Of a stretch of DNA of 64,000 nucleotides, positions 34,416 to 46,370 are shown piece by piece (within the stretch, counting starts at the first letter, position 1; each line of letters starts with the position of its first letter). The DNA is from Casuarina equisetifolia. Its lineage: Eukaryota; Streptophyta; Magnoliopsida; Fagales; Casuarinaceae. Location: assembly GCA_028551475.1 (NCBI GenBank), contig CM052362.1:566166-630165 (forward strand), in the 5' to 3' direction. Under the pieces are notes generated by a model that worked only from the letters and a program-made list of their open reading frames with translations, had not been told where the DNA came from and ran no database searches. The translations under genes were made by a program, and so were the position numbers.

Positions 34416-36545
34416 ATGGAACCTTTGGAAGAGAAAACATGGCATCCTGTCACTGTCGACAACGATCCAAGTGGTTTTCTCTCTCTTGCTCTCTAGTTGT
34501 TCGTGTCCTATTTTATGTTATGTTATGTGCCAAATCTGGGTAAGATTGTGATACTCCAACCAGGATAAATGTTTTCGCCATACTATACAACTTTTAAGTC
34601 GAAACCCTATCTGTTTAGAAAAGAAACAATATAGTTTAAAGGTAATGCTATTTCAATGAGCTGACTATGATCCCTAAAGAGTTTATTTTTTATTTTTTTT
34701 GATATTTGTGCCAATGGACAGATTTGTAAGATTAGAGTTATCAAAAAGAACTTTAAGAAAAGGCTGGATGGCCAAAATTCATGCTTGCATCTCAAAAATG
34801 AACTAAATAACCAGCACGATGAAACACTTTGTGAAGTGCTCCAACGTGGACTTCTTTGCCATGTACTTTTAGAAGTTGCATATAGTAATTTTTAGAGGGT
34901 AAAATTGACAACCACCTTTGTTTCTATCCTAACACCTTTCAAAACTCTCTTCTTTTAGAGGGAGAGACATTATAGTTGCGTCTGTGGTTAGCCAAAGGTT
35001 TGATGTGAAATAGATTTGCAACTTTAAAAGACAATATTAGTCAGCTTTTTCACATCTAATAGAATATTTAGCTTTTAACAAAAGCTATGACAATGATTAG
35101 TTCTATATTCTTTGAATCAACTATTTTTTTCCCTCAGGAATTGCACAATCTACTAGATATCTCCAACCAGCTCATTATACGTTTCAAATCAAGAATTTCT
35201 CATTACTATTAAGGTTGAAGGAAGAAAAATTCAACTTAGGGGAGTTTGAAGTTGGCGGCTATCGATGGTGCATTTTGAAGACTCTCCCTTCACTTTTCAA
35301 CTATTGGATTATTGTTCCTTTTTTTTTTGTTTGGATAAGAAAATTTGAGCACTTTACTTTTATGTCTAGGATATTGGTACTTTACCCAAATGGGAAGATG
35401 ATAAGCAAGAAAAATAGTCACATATCTCTATACTTGGCAATAGCCTATACAAGTGATCTTCCAGTTGGCTGGGAGGTCCACACAAACATTAGATTCTTTG
35501 TGTTTGATCAAATACGGGATAAGTATTTGACCATCCAAGGTAACCTTGTCCTCATCTTAGCTTTTACAATATTGTCTTTTCTTTGTGAAAAGAATGGACT
35601 TAATTTGCAAGTTTAAAGCCTAATTGTTTAATCTAATACTTTTACGTTTGGATTTGATATGAAAATTTACAATTTCTTGTGAACTTCAACATCTTAGATG
35701 TAGATGGGAGAGTAAGTCGCTATCATAACTTGAAGACTGAATGGGGATTTGCCCAATTACTTTCCCATGAAACTTTCAATGATTCATCAAATGGTTATCT
35801 TCTCAACGACACTTGTGTGTTTGGAGTGGAAGTTTTTATTATTAAAGGTAGTGGTAAAGGGGAATGTTTGTCAATGATAAAACAACCTCAAAAAAAATAT
35901 TTCACTTGGAGAATGACCAACTATAAAGCTTTGAAAGATGAATGGAATTACTCTGAACTATTCACTGTTGAAGGGCTAAAATGGTATGATTTGAGTTCTA
36001 CTCCTCCTTATCAATTTCAAATATCTTAACTTATTTTGTTACTCAACAAGATGTAGTTTTACATTCTACAATGTAGGAAGTTGGAACTTGACCAAAAAGG
36101 AGGAGAAATAGAAGGGGAGAAGTACTTGTCTCTTTATCTCATACTGGCTTCAGAAATTCTTCCTCCTAGCAGGAAATTATATGCGGAATTCAAGCTACAA
36201 ATAAAGAACCAAATCCATACCAATCACTTAGAGAAAGGAAGGTATGCTTTATTGAATTTTGCAAAAATATGTTTTGATTCTTCATTTCTTTTCTACTTAA
36301 TTAAAAGACAATTTCTCCTGCAAATTACATGAAAGATAGATCCTAGAATATCTAATAATATAATCAATTATTACTTTACAGATAATTGTTGGTTCTTTGA
36401 AGGTGTTTGCTGTGGTTACAATGAGTTTTTGGCACTAAGAGACTTAGAGGACATGTCAAAGGGCTACTTGGTGAATGATACTTTATTGATTGAATGCAAG
36501 ATTGATGTCATATCTACAGTGGATGACTTATCCGAAAAACAATGA
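34416..36545 (+). CDS. MATH-domain (TRAF-like) gene copy 3, nearly intact
   Basis: Exons 34416-34473, 35138-35267, 35370-35539, 35704-35983, 36077-36241, 36382-36545. Exons 1-5 join in phase with no stop: MEPLEEKTWH, then the first MATH domain (AHYTFQIKNFS, GEFEVGGYRW, ILVLYPNGK, SLYLAIA, LPVGWEVHTN, FVFDQIRD, GFAQLL, GYLLNDTCVFGVEVF), then the second MATH domain (YFTWRMTNYKAL, KYLSLYLIL, LYAEFKL). The exon 5 end carries one extra base compared with copies 1 and 6, so with the visible donor the reading hits a stop at 36383-36385 and gives 268 aa. The last exon, which would encode DLEDMSKGYLVNDTLLIECKI, is then out of frame. Role by family: MATH proteins bind partners for ubiquitin-linked or stress functions; the target is unknown. 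It is the best preserved copy through exon 5. Confidence 0.75.
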
Positions 36546-37838
36546 AGTGGAAGAAATAGTCTTTGTGAATTCTGTTCAATCTATTGTACTCATTAATAGG
36601 CATATATGGCCAAATACTTAAATGTTTGTGGCATGCTTTGAAGTTCTTGCATCTAGCAATATGTATCAAACTATCTAATTTCTTGATATTTGGATAGGTT
36701 CATTGTTCTTTTTTTTTTTTTGTAAAAAAAAAAAAATAGGTAAAGGAGATTTTAGAGATGAGATTAAACTAGGGATCAAAAGATCCTAAGCTACCTTCGC
36801 TATATTGCCAAGGTGATTAACAATATTGCATTCATATATTGGGCTCTCTTAAGCTTTGTTGAAGGGCCCTTCAAAGAACCATAGCAATTGTCATGCTTGT
36901 TATCTTTTACATTATTTGATTATCAATATATATAATTTGAATGCTTTTAACTTTTGAGAATTAGGCTATTTAAATATATTTATATGTTAGATATATATAT
37001 ATATATATATAGTTTGTATGTGTAAAAACATCTAATTGAAAAAGAAATTACATCGCTCCAAACACTTTCCTTTTGTTGCTAAACAAAATAATAATCATAC
37101 ACAAGTGTGATTAACTCCTTTCTTTGCTTCCGTTAGAATCGAGTTTGTGCCTCCGAAGTGATAGCCAAAGTGTTGATTCACACTTGGCTTGAATTAATTC
37201 ATACTACTCTTGGCTTTGTTTTCCTTGTTCGATGGATGAGAGCTTTTCATAAATTGAAGAACCAAAATGAATTCATTCATTTGAGGTGCAAAATGAAAAA
37301 TTATTGAATTGATTTTGACAATGTAAGTTCAATTTACCTGTCAAATTCATTTAGTACAATTTTTTTTTGAAACTACAGTAATGTCTCATGTAATTGAGGT
37401 TGCAAAATCGGAATGACACTTCCTACCTCTCAAAAAAAGCCGACAATCCTTCGACAAATGCACTGTCGATATGGAGTCCTCTACCAACCACCCTTTATTT
37501 ATTTATTTATTTATTTTGTTTCTTTTTTTTTTCTTTTTATTGTATGTAGTTGTTTATTTGGGATGCCATCTTAATTTTTATAATTCCATCGAAGTATGGA
37601 TAGAGTTAAAACAATATAAAAACGAAGTCTTCGAACACAAAAAGATTTTTGGATCATTTTCTCCAATTCCTCTTGCGTCTGCTTTGTTTAGAATTTATCT
37701 AGGACTCTTCATTTCTATGCAGTGGAATAACATTTCCATCATCGTTTTGTGTAGTTCCGTTAACCCTAAAAAATTCACTCTCTTGTTATGTCTCTTACTC
37801 TTCCTTATCTTCATCTTTCTTGAAAACTACAAGCATTT
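36546..37838. other. 3' flank of copy 3 and 5' flank of copy 4
   Basis: Repeated array flanks without exons. There is a T-run followed by an A-run near 36710-36735, a TA microsatellite near 36990-37010 and an ATTT microsatellite near 37495-37520. The stretch 37650-37830 matches 18930-19110 upstream of copy 1. The target site of copia 2 lies at the right end. Confidence 0.6.
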
Positions 37839-40800
37839 TGTTAGGATGGTTCCAAGGATCATTAACAACACACACACACTTGCAAGAGTATGTAGAGTGG
37901 TTCGAGCTTAAAAAGGTACCCTACTTCCTCTTTGGGGGCAGCTCTTTCTTCTCCGGTGGGGTTACAAATGAGGCTAAGCTTCTCTTGTTACAAACTCTCA
38001 CCTCACAGTAGCAACTCACTGTCTCTCTCCTGTTTCACTCACACCCATAGCACACCAACACACCACACACGGTGTAATGGTCATTCACTTAACAAATGGT
38101 GAAATGACCAACAAGTCCCAACACTATATATATATTATAATATATAACAATTCTCCCCCTTGGAATATATATAGTGCAACATCCCTACACCATAGGTACA
38201 AATAGCTGCTAACAATGTAAAAAGGCTGCCCCCGCCCAAGCTCTAGCTCCTGAGCCCAACACAAGTTGAGCTTATGCTCAACTTGTCTCTGTCGACCACC
38301 TTGGTCAACATGTCTGCCAAATTCTCTGAGGTGTGGATCTTTTTTAGCTTCACACGTCCATCTTCCACCACTTGCCTAATGAAGTGATATCTTTTCTCAA
38401 TATGCTTTGACTTTGAGTGGAATGTTGCATTCTTGGCAAGGTGAATGGCATTCTGACTGTTTGTCCACAATGCACTATCCTCTAGCTTCAGGCCAAGCTC
38501 TTCCAAGAAACCCTACAACCAAATGAACTCTTTTGTCCCTTCAGTTGTTACTATGTACTCCACTTCCGTAGAAGACAATGCTACCACTAACTGTAACTTG
38601 GACATCCAACTTATAACTATTCCTCCAACTGTAAAGATGTAACCTGTGGTACTCCTACCACCATCAAGATCTCCTGATAAGTCAGCATCCACATAACCCT
38701 GAAGACTGAGTTCTGAACCTCCAAAGTGTAGACAATAAGAAGAAGTTCCCTACAAATATCTGAAAATCCATTTAACTGCATCCCAATGCAACTTTCTAGG
38801 TTTGTTCATAAATCTACTCACCACACCAACTGCCTGCGCAATGTCTAGCCTTGTACTAACCATGGCATACATCAAACTACCCACCGCTTAAGCATAAGGG
38901 ACATTCTTCATGAATTCCCGTTCCTCATCCATCTGTGGACAATCTTTCAACAATAGTCTGAAATGTCTTATAAGAGGTTGAGCCACTGGCTTTGCATCTT
39001 TCAAGTTAAACCTCTTGACCAATCTCTCAACATAGTCCTGTTGAGAAAGCTTCAACACCCGCTTCTTTCTATCACGAGTGATCTTCATACCAAGGATCTG
39101 CTTTGCCATTCCAAGATCTTTCATTGAGAAGCGACTCTTAAGTTGATTCTTCAAACCAACTATATCTTGCATATTTGCTCCACAAACAAGCATGTCATCA
39201 ACATACAAGATTAGGATAAGAAAGTTACCTAATGGTGTCTTTTTGAAATACACACAATGGTCACTTGAGCATCTCTCAAACTTCTACTCCCTCATGAAAT
39301 TATCAAATTTCAGATACCATTGTCTAGGGGCCTGTTTCAGACCATACAAACTCTTCTTGAGTTTACACACCAACTTTTCTTTTCCTCTAACCTCAAGCCC
39401 TTCGGGTTAATACATGTAAAGCTCTTCCTCCAAATCCCCATGAAGAAAGGCTGTCTTCACATCTAACTGCTCTAGATGAAGATCCAAAACAACTACCATA
39501 CTCAACATCACCCGAATTGAAGTCATCTTAATCACTGGAGCAAATATCTCCTCAAAGTCTATTCCCTTTTTCTATGCATATTTCTTGACAACAAGTCTAG
39601 CCTTATAGCACTTACTTCCATTTGCCTCATTCTTGATCCTGTATATCCATCTTGAATGCAATGCCCGTTTACCCTAAGGCAACTGAACCAAATCCCAAGT
39701 TTGGTTAGACAATAAAGAGTCATACTCTTCATTCATGGCTTGTTCCCACTTGGCTTTTGCAACGCAATCCAAAGCCTCCTGCCTATTCTCGGGCTCACCT
39801 GTATCAGTATACAAAATGTAATTTAAAGATGGAGAATACCTAGAAAGAGCACGCTTCTCTCTAGTGGATCTCCTCACTGATGGAGTAGGAGGTGGAGTGT
39901 AAAACTGATCCTCTGGTGTACTCTCTGAAGCATTTAGTGTACTATTCGAAGAAGAAGCTAGGGAAGAGGGCTCCTGAGGACTATCACTGATTGATTCCTC
40001 TGGAGCATCCAAGTCTGTATCAATCACATTAGACTTCTTCTGCACTTCCTACTCTTTCCTATCCTTATACAACTTATCCTCATTAAACACAATATATTGG
40101 AACCTGTACATCCTCTTTCCACCATCCCATAGTCTATAATCATACTCATCTCCACCATATCCTAAGAAATAGTACTTATGAGCTTTAGGGTCCAACTTAC
40201 CCTTATTTTGATCTTTGACAAGCGCATAAGCCTCACACCCAAACACCTTCAGATATGAGTAATCAACTTGCTTTCCCGTCCATCTTTCTTCGGGAACATC
40301 AAAATTCAACACTGTAGAAGGGCTTCTATTCAATAAGAATACCGTTGTATTAAAACCATTTCCCCAACAGTACTGTGGAAGTCCTGCATGATGAATCATA
40401 GCTCTCCCTCTCTCTAGAATAGTGTGGTTCAACCGCTCTGCAACTCCATTTTCTTGAGGAGTTCTTGGGGTAACCTTAATCTTCTTAATTCCCTCTCTTG
40501 AACAGAAATCATCAAATTCTTTGCTACAACATTCACCCCCATTATCAGATTTAAGAACCTTGATCCTCATATTCGTTTGATTCTCAATCAAAGTCTTCCA
40601 CTTCTTGAACACCTTAAACACATCAGACTTGTTTTTCATCATATATATCCAAGACTTTCGTGTGCAATCATCAATGAAAGTCACAAAGTACCTCAAACCT
40701 CCAAGCGAAGCAACCTGGGTTGGCCCCTATACATCAGTATGAACCAACTCCAATTTTCTTTTTGTCCTCTCAAGCCCATCTCGAAGAAATGTAACTCTTT

Positions 40801-42615
40801 TCATCTTTCCCAATGTGCAACCCTCACAGAATTCCAAATCAAGATCTTTCAAGCCTTTAAACTTTTCCTTTGATTGCAATACCTTGAGACCTTTCTCACT
40901 CATGTGTCCAAGCCTCAAATGCCAAAGTCTTGAATCATTACGAGTTGCAACATTAACAGAGTTATACCGCACATTCTTCAGTAAACACAATGTGCCATCT
41001 CTCTTACCCTTTATAACCAACAATGAACCTTTAGTGATCTGGTAGCCACCTTCACCCAGATGGGTACAATACCCTTCATTGTCAAGGGTAGTAATTGAGA
41101 TCAAGTTCCTCCCGAGCTCTGGAATATGCCTCACATCGTTCAAAGTAAGTAAACAACCATTTGACAAAGTCAAGACAATTTTGCAAATACCTGTAATCTT
41201 GCATAAATGGTCATCTCCTAGTAACACTCCTCCATAATCACATGAAGCGTAGCTTGTGAAGAGCTCTCTGCATGGAGTAGCATGATAGGAGGCACCTAAA
41301 TCTATCACCCATGAATCATTTATTGTAGTAGTAGCAGAGGATACCATTGACTCTACAAAGTTAGCCAATTCACTGTCTAATGTTTTCTCTGAGCTCTGAC
41401 TACTTTGCTTCTTGCGGTCACGACATTCCTTCTTATAATGTCCAGTCTGTCCACAATACCAACATACCCTATCAGATGGCCCTCTGTCTTGTGGTCTTCC
41501 ATGACTACCTTGTCTTCTACCCTCTCTACCCTTGTTCCTACTAGTTAACGGCGCTGCGGAAGCATTAGAACTGGAAGCTCCTCCTGAAGATCTTTTTCTT
41601 ATCTCTCCTAACATGACTATGTTCATAACATCATGGAATCTTAGCTCCCCATTGGCACCCGGATCACTAGTAGTCAAAGATTCTACCAAAGGTTCCCAAC
41701 TAGGTGGTAGAGATGACAAGTATGATAAGGCTATCAAGTTATCATCATGAAATTGGACTCCTATACTTTGTAATTGAGCAAGAACTAAGTTAAACTCATC
41801 CAAGTGGTCCTTCATACTCGTTGAATTTTTTTGCTACAAATTAAGGAAATTGCGCATAACCTTGACCTTATCCCTACTTGAATCCAAATTTAAATTCAGC
41901 AATGATGGACCTCCATAAATATGACAAAGAGCATCCATCAAACTCTTAGCAGACGTATGATGAATCAAATGAGTCAACATTCGTTTGTCCAGACAAAGAC
42001 GGATCATACCAAAAGCTTTTCTATCAATATGCTCAAATTCTTCCATTGACACTGAAGCCGGATGATTTTCCCATCCTTGAAGTGCAATATACAAATTCTG
42101 TCTTCCATACAAAATTTCCTACATCTTTGTCTTCCACATACTGAAATTTTCTCCACAGAACTTTTCAATTTTAAGGTTTTATGTCATTTTGACTAATTCC
42201 CCTTTAAAATTCAATTTCAGTAGCTAAAATGATCAAAATACCCCTCTGTACTTGTCCAAAAATTTTGAAATAACCTCCAGAAAACCCACCAAAAACATTA
42301 GAACAAATACCCTAAAAACTGAATTGAAAAAACCTTTTAGCACGTGTGATTTACGCGTGAAATAGTGTTGCGCATGTGGCTGCGCGTGGGGGTCTGGCGC
42401 GTGTACTGTACGCGAGGTCAATGGTCAACCAAAAAAAGTCAATGATCAAAGTTAACGATCAAAGTCAACGATCAACGATCAACGGTCAAGTCGGATCAAA
42501 CTCGGTCAAACAGTTAACATTGACCGATCAACGGTCAATAATTCACTTAACGGTCAACGATCAATGGTGAAATGACCAACAAGTCCCAACACTATATATA
42601 TTACAATATATAACA
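37839..42615 (-). mobile_element. Ty1/copia LTR retrotransposon 2, broken
   Basis: A fossil copia element on the - strand. In element order (right to left): remnant of the 5' LTR (about 42560-42615), leader rich in GTCAACG words (about 42420-42560), gag with zinc knuckle CWYCGQTGHYKKEC (about 40900-42120), protease and LWHLRLGHMS pre-integrase region, integrase (about 40050-40700), reverse transcriptase (about 38890-39690, LYVDDM), RNase H (about 38240-38510), polypurine tract (reverse of TTCTCCCCCTTGG at 38150) and a full 3' LTR (37839-38149, about 311 bp, TG to CA). The coding region is broken about five times or more. The two LTR ends differ little over their short shared part, which hints at a fairly young insertion. 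Flanks CATTT and CATTC look like a 5-bp target duplication with one mismatch; the site is empty upstream of copy 1 (near 19125). Confidence 0.92.
42420..42570. repeat. GTCAACG-type short repeats in the copia 2 leader
   Basis: About a dozen imperfect repeats of a GGTCAACGATCAA theme in roughly 150 bp. They fall between the truncated LTR and gag of copia 2. Similar words occur in the leader of copia 1 at 23830-23885. Confidence 0.75.
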
Positions 42616-42878
42616 CATTCACACCTTGAATCCCAGAAGGCATTGATCACGCTCAACCTTTGCCATCCAGTGGAGATATAACTTCACTATAAGGCTTCAC
42701 AGAGAAAGCGGAAGTTGAATAAGACTGAGGCTTCTAGGATCGGAGGTCTTACTACAAGAGGTATGATGGATAGAACAACCAAGCTTTGCGTCCATACTGA
42801 TTACTTCCGGATATATTGAAACATCTTCATCAAAATGTATGTAGGGCCAAAGGAGAAAGAAGAGTTCCAAAGGAAGAC

Positions 42879-44838
42879 ATGGAAGACAGAACATGGCATC
42901 CTGACACTTCTAATGATGATCTAAGTGGTATTCTTTCTCTCGCTCTTTAGTTGCTGGTGTCTTGTTTTAAGTTTTGTGCTAAATCTGGGTCAAGTTATGG
43001 TACTCCAACTCAGATAAATGTTTTCACCATACCATACAGCTTTCAACCTGAAACTCAATCTGTTTGGAAAATAAATAGTATAGTTTAAATGTAATGCTAT
43101 TTCAATAAGCCGAATATGATTCCTAAAGAGTTTTCTTGGATATCTGTGCCAATGGACAAATTTGTAAGATCAAAGTTATCAAAAGAACTTTATGAAAAGG
43201 ATGAAAAGCCAAAATTCATGCATGCATCTTAAAAATGAACTTAATAATCAACATGATGAAACACTTAGTGAAGTACTCCAACCTGGACTTCTTTGCCATG
43301 TACTTCTAGAAGTTGCATATAGTAACTTTTAGAGCATAAAACTCACAATCACCTATGATTCTATCCTGACACCTTTCTGAATTGCAATGATTTTAGCCCA
43401 AAACTCCCCCCTTTAAGGGAGAGACATTATAGTTACCTATGTGTTTAGCCAAAAGTTTGATGTGAAATAGATTTGCAACTTTAAGAGACAATATTCCCCA
43501 ACTTTTTAATAAAGGCAATCACAATGATTAGTCCTATATTTTCTGAATTTGCTATTATTTTTTTTCCTCAGGTATTGTACAACTAACTAGATATCTTCAA
43601 CCAGCTCATTATACATTTCAAATCAAGAATTTCTCCTTACTATTAGGGATGGAGGAGGAAAAATTCAATTTAGGGGAGTTTGAAGTTGGTGGCTATCGAT
43701 GGTGCATCTTGAGGACTCCACTTTGCCTTTTAATTGTTGGATTATTATTCTTCTTTCTTTTTGGTTCAGATAAGAAAATTGAGCATTTTACTTGCCAAGA
43801 TATTGGTACTTCACCCAAATGAGAAGAGGATAAGCAACAAGAATGGTCATATATTAGTATATTTGGCAATACAATATACAAATGATCTTCCAGTTGGCTA
43901 GGAGATCCATATAACCATTAGATTCTTTGTTTTTGATCAAATCTAGGACAACTATTTGACCATCCAAGGGAACCTTTTCCTAACTTAGCTTTTAGAGTAC
44001 TGTCTTTTAACTGCAAGAATAATGGACTTGAGTTGAAGTTTAATGCTTATTTTACAAGTTGACCCTTTGGAAATACCTCTATAATATTTTCATGTTGGGA
44101 TTTGATATGTAAATTTATAATTTATTGTGAACTTCTACTTCTTATATGTAGATGGGAAAGGAAGTCACTATCATAACTTGAAGATTGAATAGGGATTTGC
44201 CTAGTTCCTTTCCCATGGGACTCTCAATGACTTGTCAAATGGCTATCTTCTTGATGACACATGTGTGTTTGGAGTGGAAGTTTTTTTTATTAAGGGTACT
44301 GGTAAAGGGGAGCGTTTATGGATGATGAAACAACCTTAAAAGAATTATTTCACTTAGAGAATTGGTGACTATAAATCTTTGAAAGATGAATGGAATTACT
44401 CTAAACCATTGATCGTTCAAGGGTGAAAATGGTACGATTGGAGTTTTACTTGTTATCAATTTCAAATATTTTAACTCTTTTTTTTTCAAGATTTAGTTTT
44501 ATGTTCTACAACATAGGATGTTGTTACTTGACTAAATAGGAGGAGAAACAGAAGCAGAGAAATACTTGTCTCTTCATATCAAGTTGGATGATTTAGAAAT
44601 TCTTCCTCCTAGCAGGAAGTTGTACACAAAATACAAGTTATGAATAAGGAACCAACTTCATACCAATCACTATGAGAAGAAAGATCTATTCTATTGAATT
44701 TTGCAAAAATATCCTCTGATCCTTCATTTCTTAATTAGAAGAAAATTTCTCCTACAAATTACATGAAAGATAGATTTCAAAAAATCTAATAACATAACCA
44801 ATTCTTACTTTACAGATAATTTTTGGCTTTATAAGGGT
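42879..44838 (+). pseudogene. MATH-domain gene copy 4, decayed and 3'-truncated
   Basis: Exon 1 42879-42927 (MEDRTWHPD), exon 2 from 43572 with an open first MATH domain (FQIKNFSLLL, GEFEVGGYRW), then a damaged exon 3 (acceptor region altered, stop after FDQI), exon 4 with a stop in KIE-W and another after KQP, exon 5 with stops, and the start of exon 6. At about 44838 the sequence leaves exon 6 after TTTTTGGCTTTATAAGG and enters intron 1 of the next unit. The exon 5 donor is also lost (AAAGAT instead of AAAGGT). It is clearly a pseudogene. Confidence 0.85.
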
Positions 44839-46370
44839 GATGCATGCAACTTATGAAATACTTATGGAAGTACTCCAACTTGGACTTTTTGCCCCGTACT
44901 TTTAGGAATTGCACATAGTATTTTTTAAAGGGTAACACTTAGAATCACCCCTAGCTCTATCCTAAAACTTAACAAAAACTATCATAATGATTAGCTCTAT
45001 ATTCTTTGAATCTGCATTTTCCCCCCCTTAGAAATTGGACAATCAACTAAATCTCTCTCACTAGCTCAATATATATTTCAAATCAAGAATTTCTTATTTG
45101 TGTTAGGGATGAAAGAGGAAAAGATCAACTAGGGGGAGTTTGAAGTTGGCAGCTATCGTGGTGCATCTTGAGGACTCCCCTTTGCCTCTCAGCTATTGGA
45201 TTCTTGTTCTTGTTGTTCTTCTTCCTTCTTCTTCTTCTTCTTTTTTTTTCCTTTTTTTTTCTGTCTAAGAAATTTGAGCATTTTATTTTCATGTATAGGA
45301 TATTGGTTGTCTAACCAAGTGGGAAGAAGATAAGCAAAAGGAATTGTATATCTCTCTGTAGTTGGCAATAGTAGATACTAGTGATCTTCCACTTCGGAAG
45401 ATCAAATTCTTTGTGTTTGATCAAATTCGGGACAAGTATTTGACTATTCGGAGTAACCTTGCTAGTACTTTCATGTTGGGATTTAATATGTAAATTTACA
45501 ATTTCTTGTGAATTTCAGCATCACATATGTAGACGTCGGAGTAAATTACTATCATAACTTGAAGATTGAATTTGGATTTGCTCAATTACTTTCCCACGAC
45601 ACTCTCAATGACTCATTAAATGGTTATCTTCTTGATGACATTTATGTGTTTTGGGATTAAAGTTTATGTTATTAACGGTACTTGTAAAGGGGAGTGTTTC
45701 TTGATATGATAAAAAAACCTCAAAGAGAATTATTTTACATGGAAAATTTTCAACTATGAACTTTGAAAGATGAATGAAATTACTCTAAACCATTCATTGT
45801 TAAAGGGCAAAGATGGTATAATTGGAGTTTTATTCCTAACAATTTCAAGTATGTTAACTTATTTTGTTATGTAACTAGATTTATATTTATGTTTTACAAG
45901 CCAGGAGGTTGTCACTTCACATAAGAGGAGGAGGAACAAAAAAGGAGAAGTACTTGTCTCTTTATCTCAAATTGGATGGTTTAGAAATTCTTCCTCCCTA
46001 CAAGGAATATTACATAAAGTATGAGCTACCAACACCATATCAATTGTTGGGAGGACAAATGTATATTCTATTGAATTTCACAAAAATATCTTCTAATCTT
46101 TCATTTCTTTTCTAGTTAATTGGAACAAAATTTCTCCTTCAAATTACATGAAAGACAAGTCTTAGAAAATATAATAATATAATCAATTCTTACTTCATAT
46201 CTAATTTTTGGTTCAATGAGGGTGCCAATTATGGTTACTTAGTTTTTGGCATTGAAAAATTAGGAGGACACATCTAAGGGCTACTTGGTGAATAGTACTT
46301 TGCTAATTGAATGTAAGATTGGTGTCATATCCATAGTTGAAGATTTTTGCGATAAAAGAAAAAAAAGTAG
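44839..46370 (+). pseudogene. MATH-domain gene copy 5, lacks exon 1, decayed
   Basis: Begins within intron 1 (AAATACTTATGGAAGTACTCC) with no exon 1. Exon 2 starts near 45030, followed by a shortened exon 3 missing the GWEVHTN region, exon 4 near 45535-45815, exon 5 near 45905-46062 (KYLSLYLKLDGLEILP) and exon 6 near 46201-46370. Many small changes break the frame. It is the most diverged copy and probably among the oldest. Confidence 0.8.
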
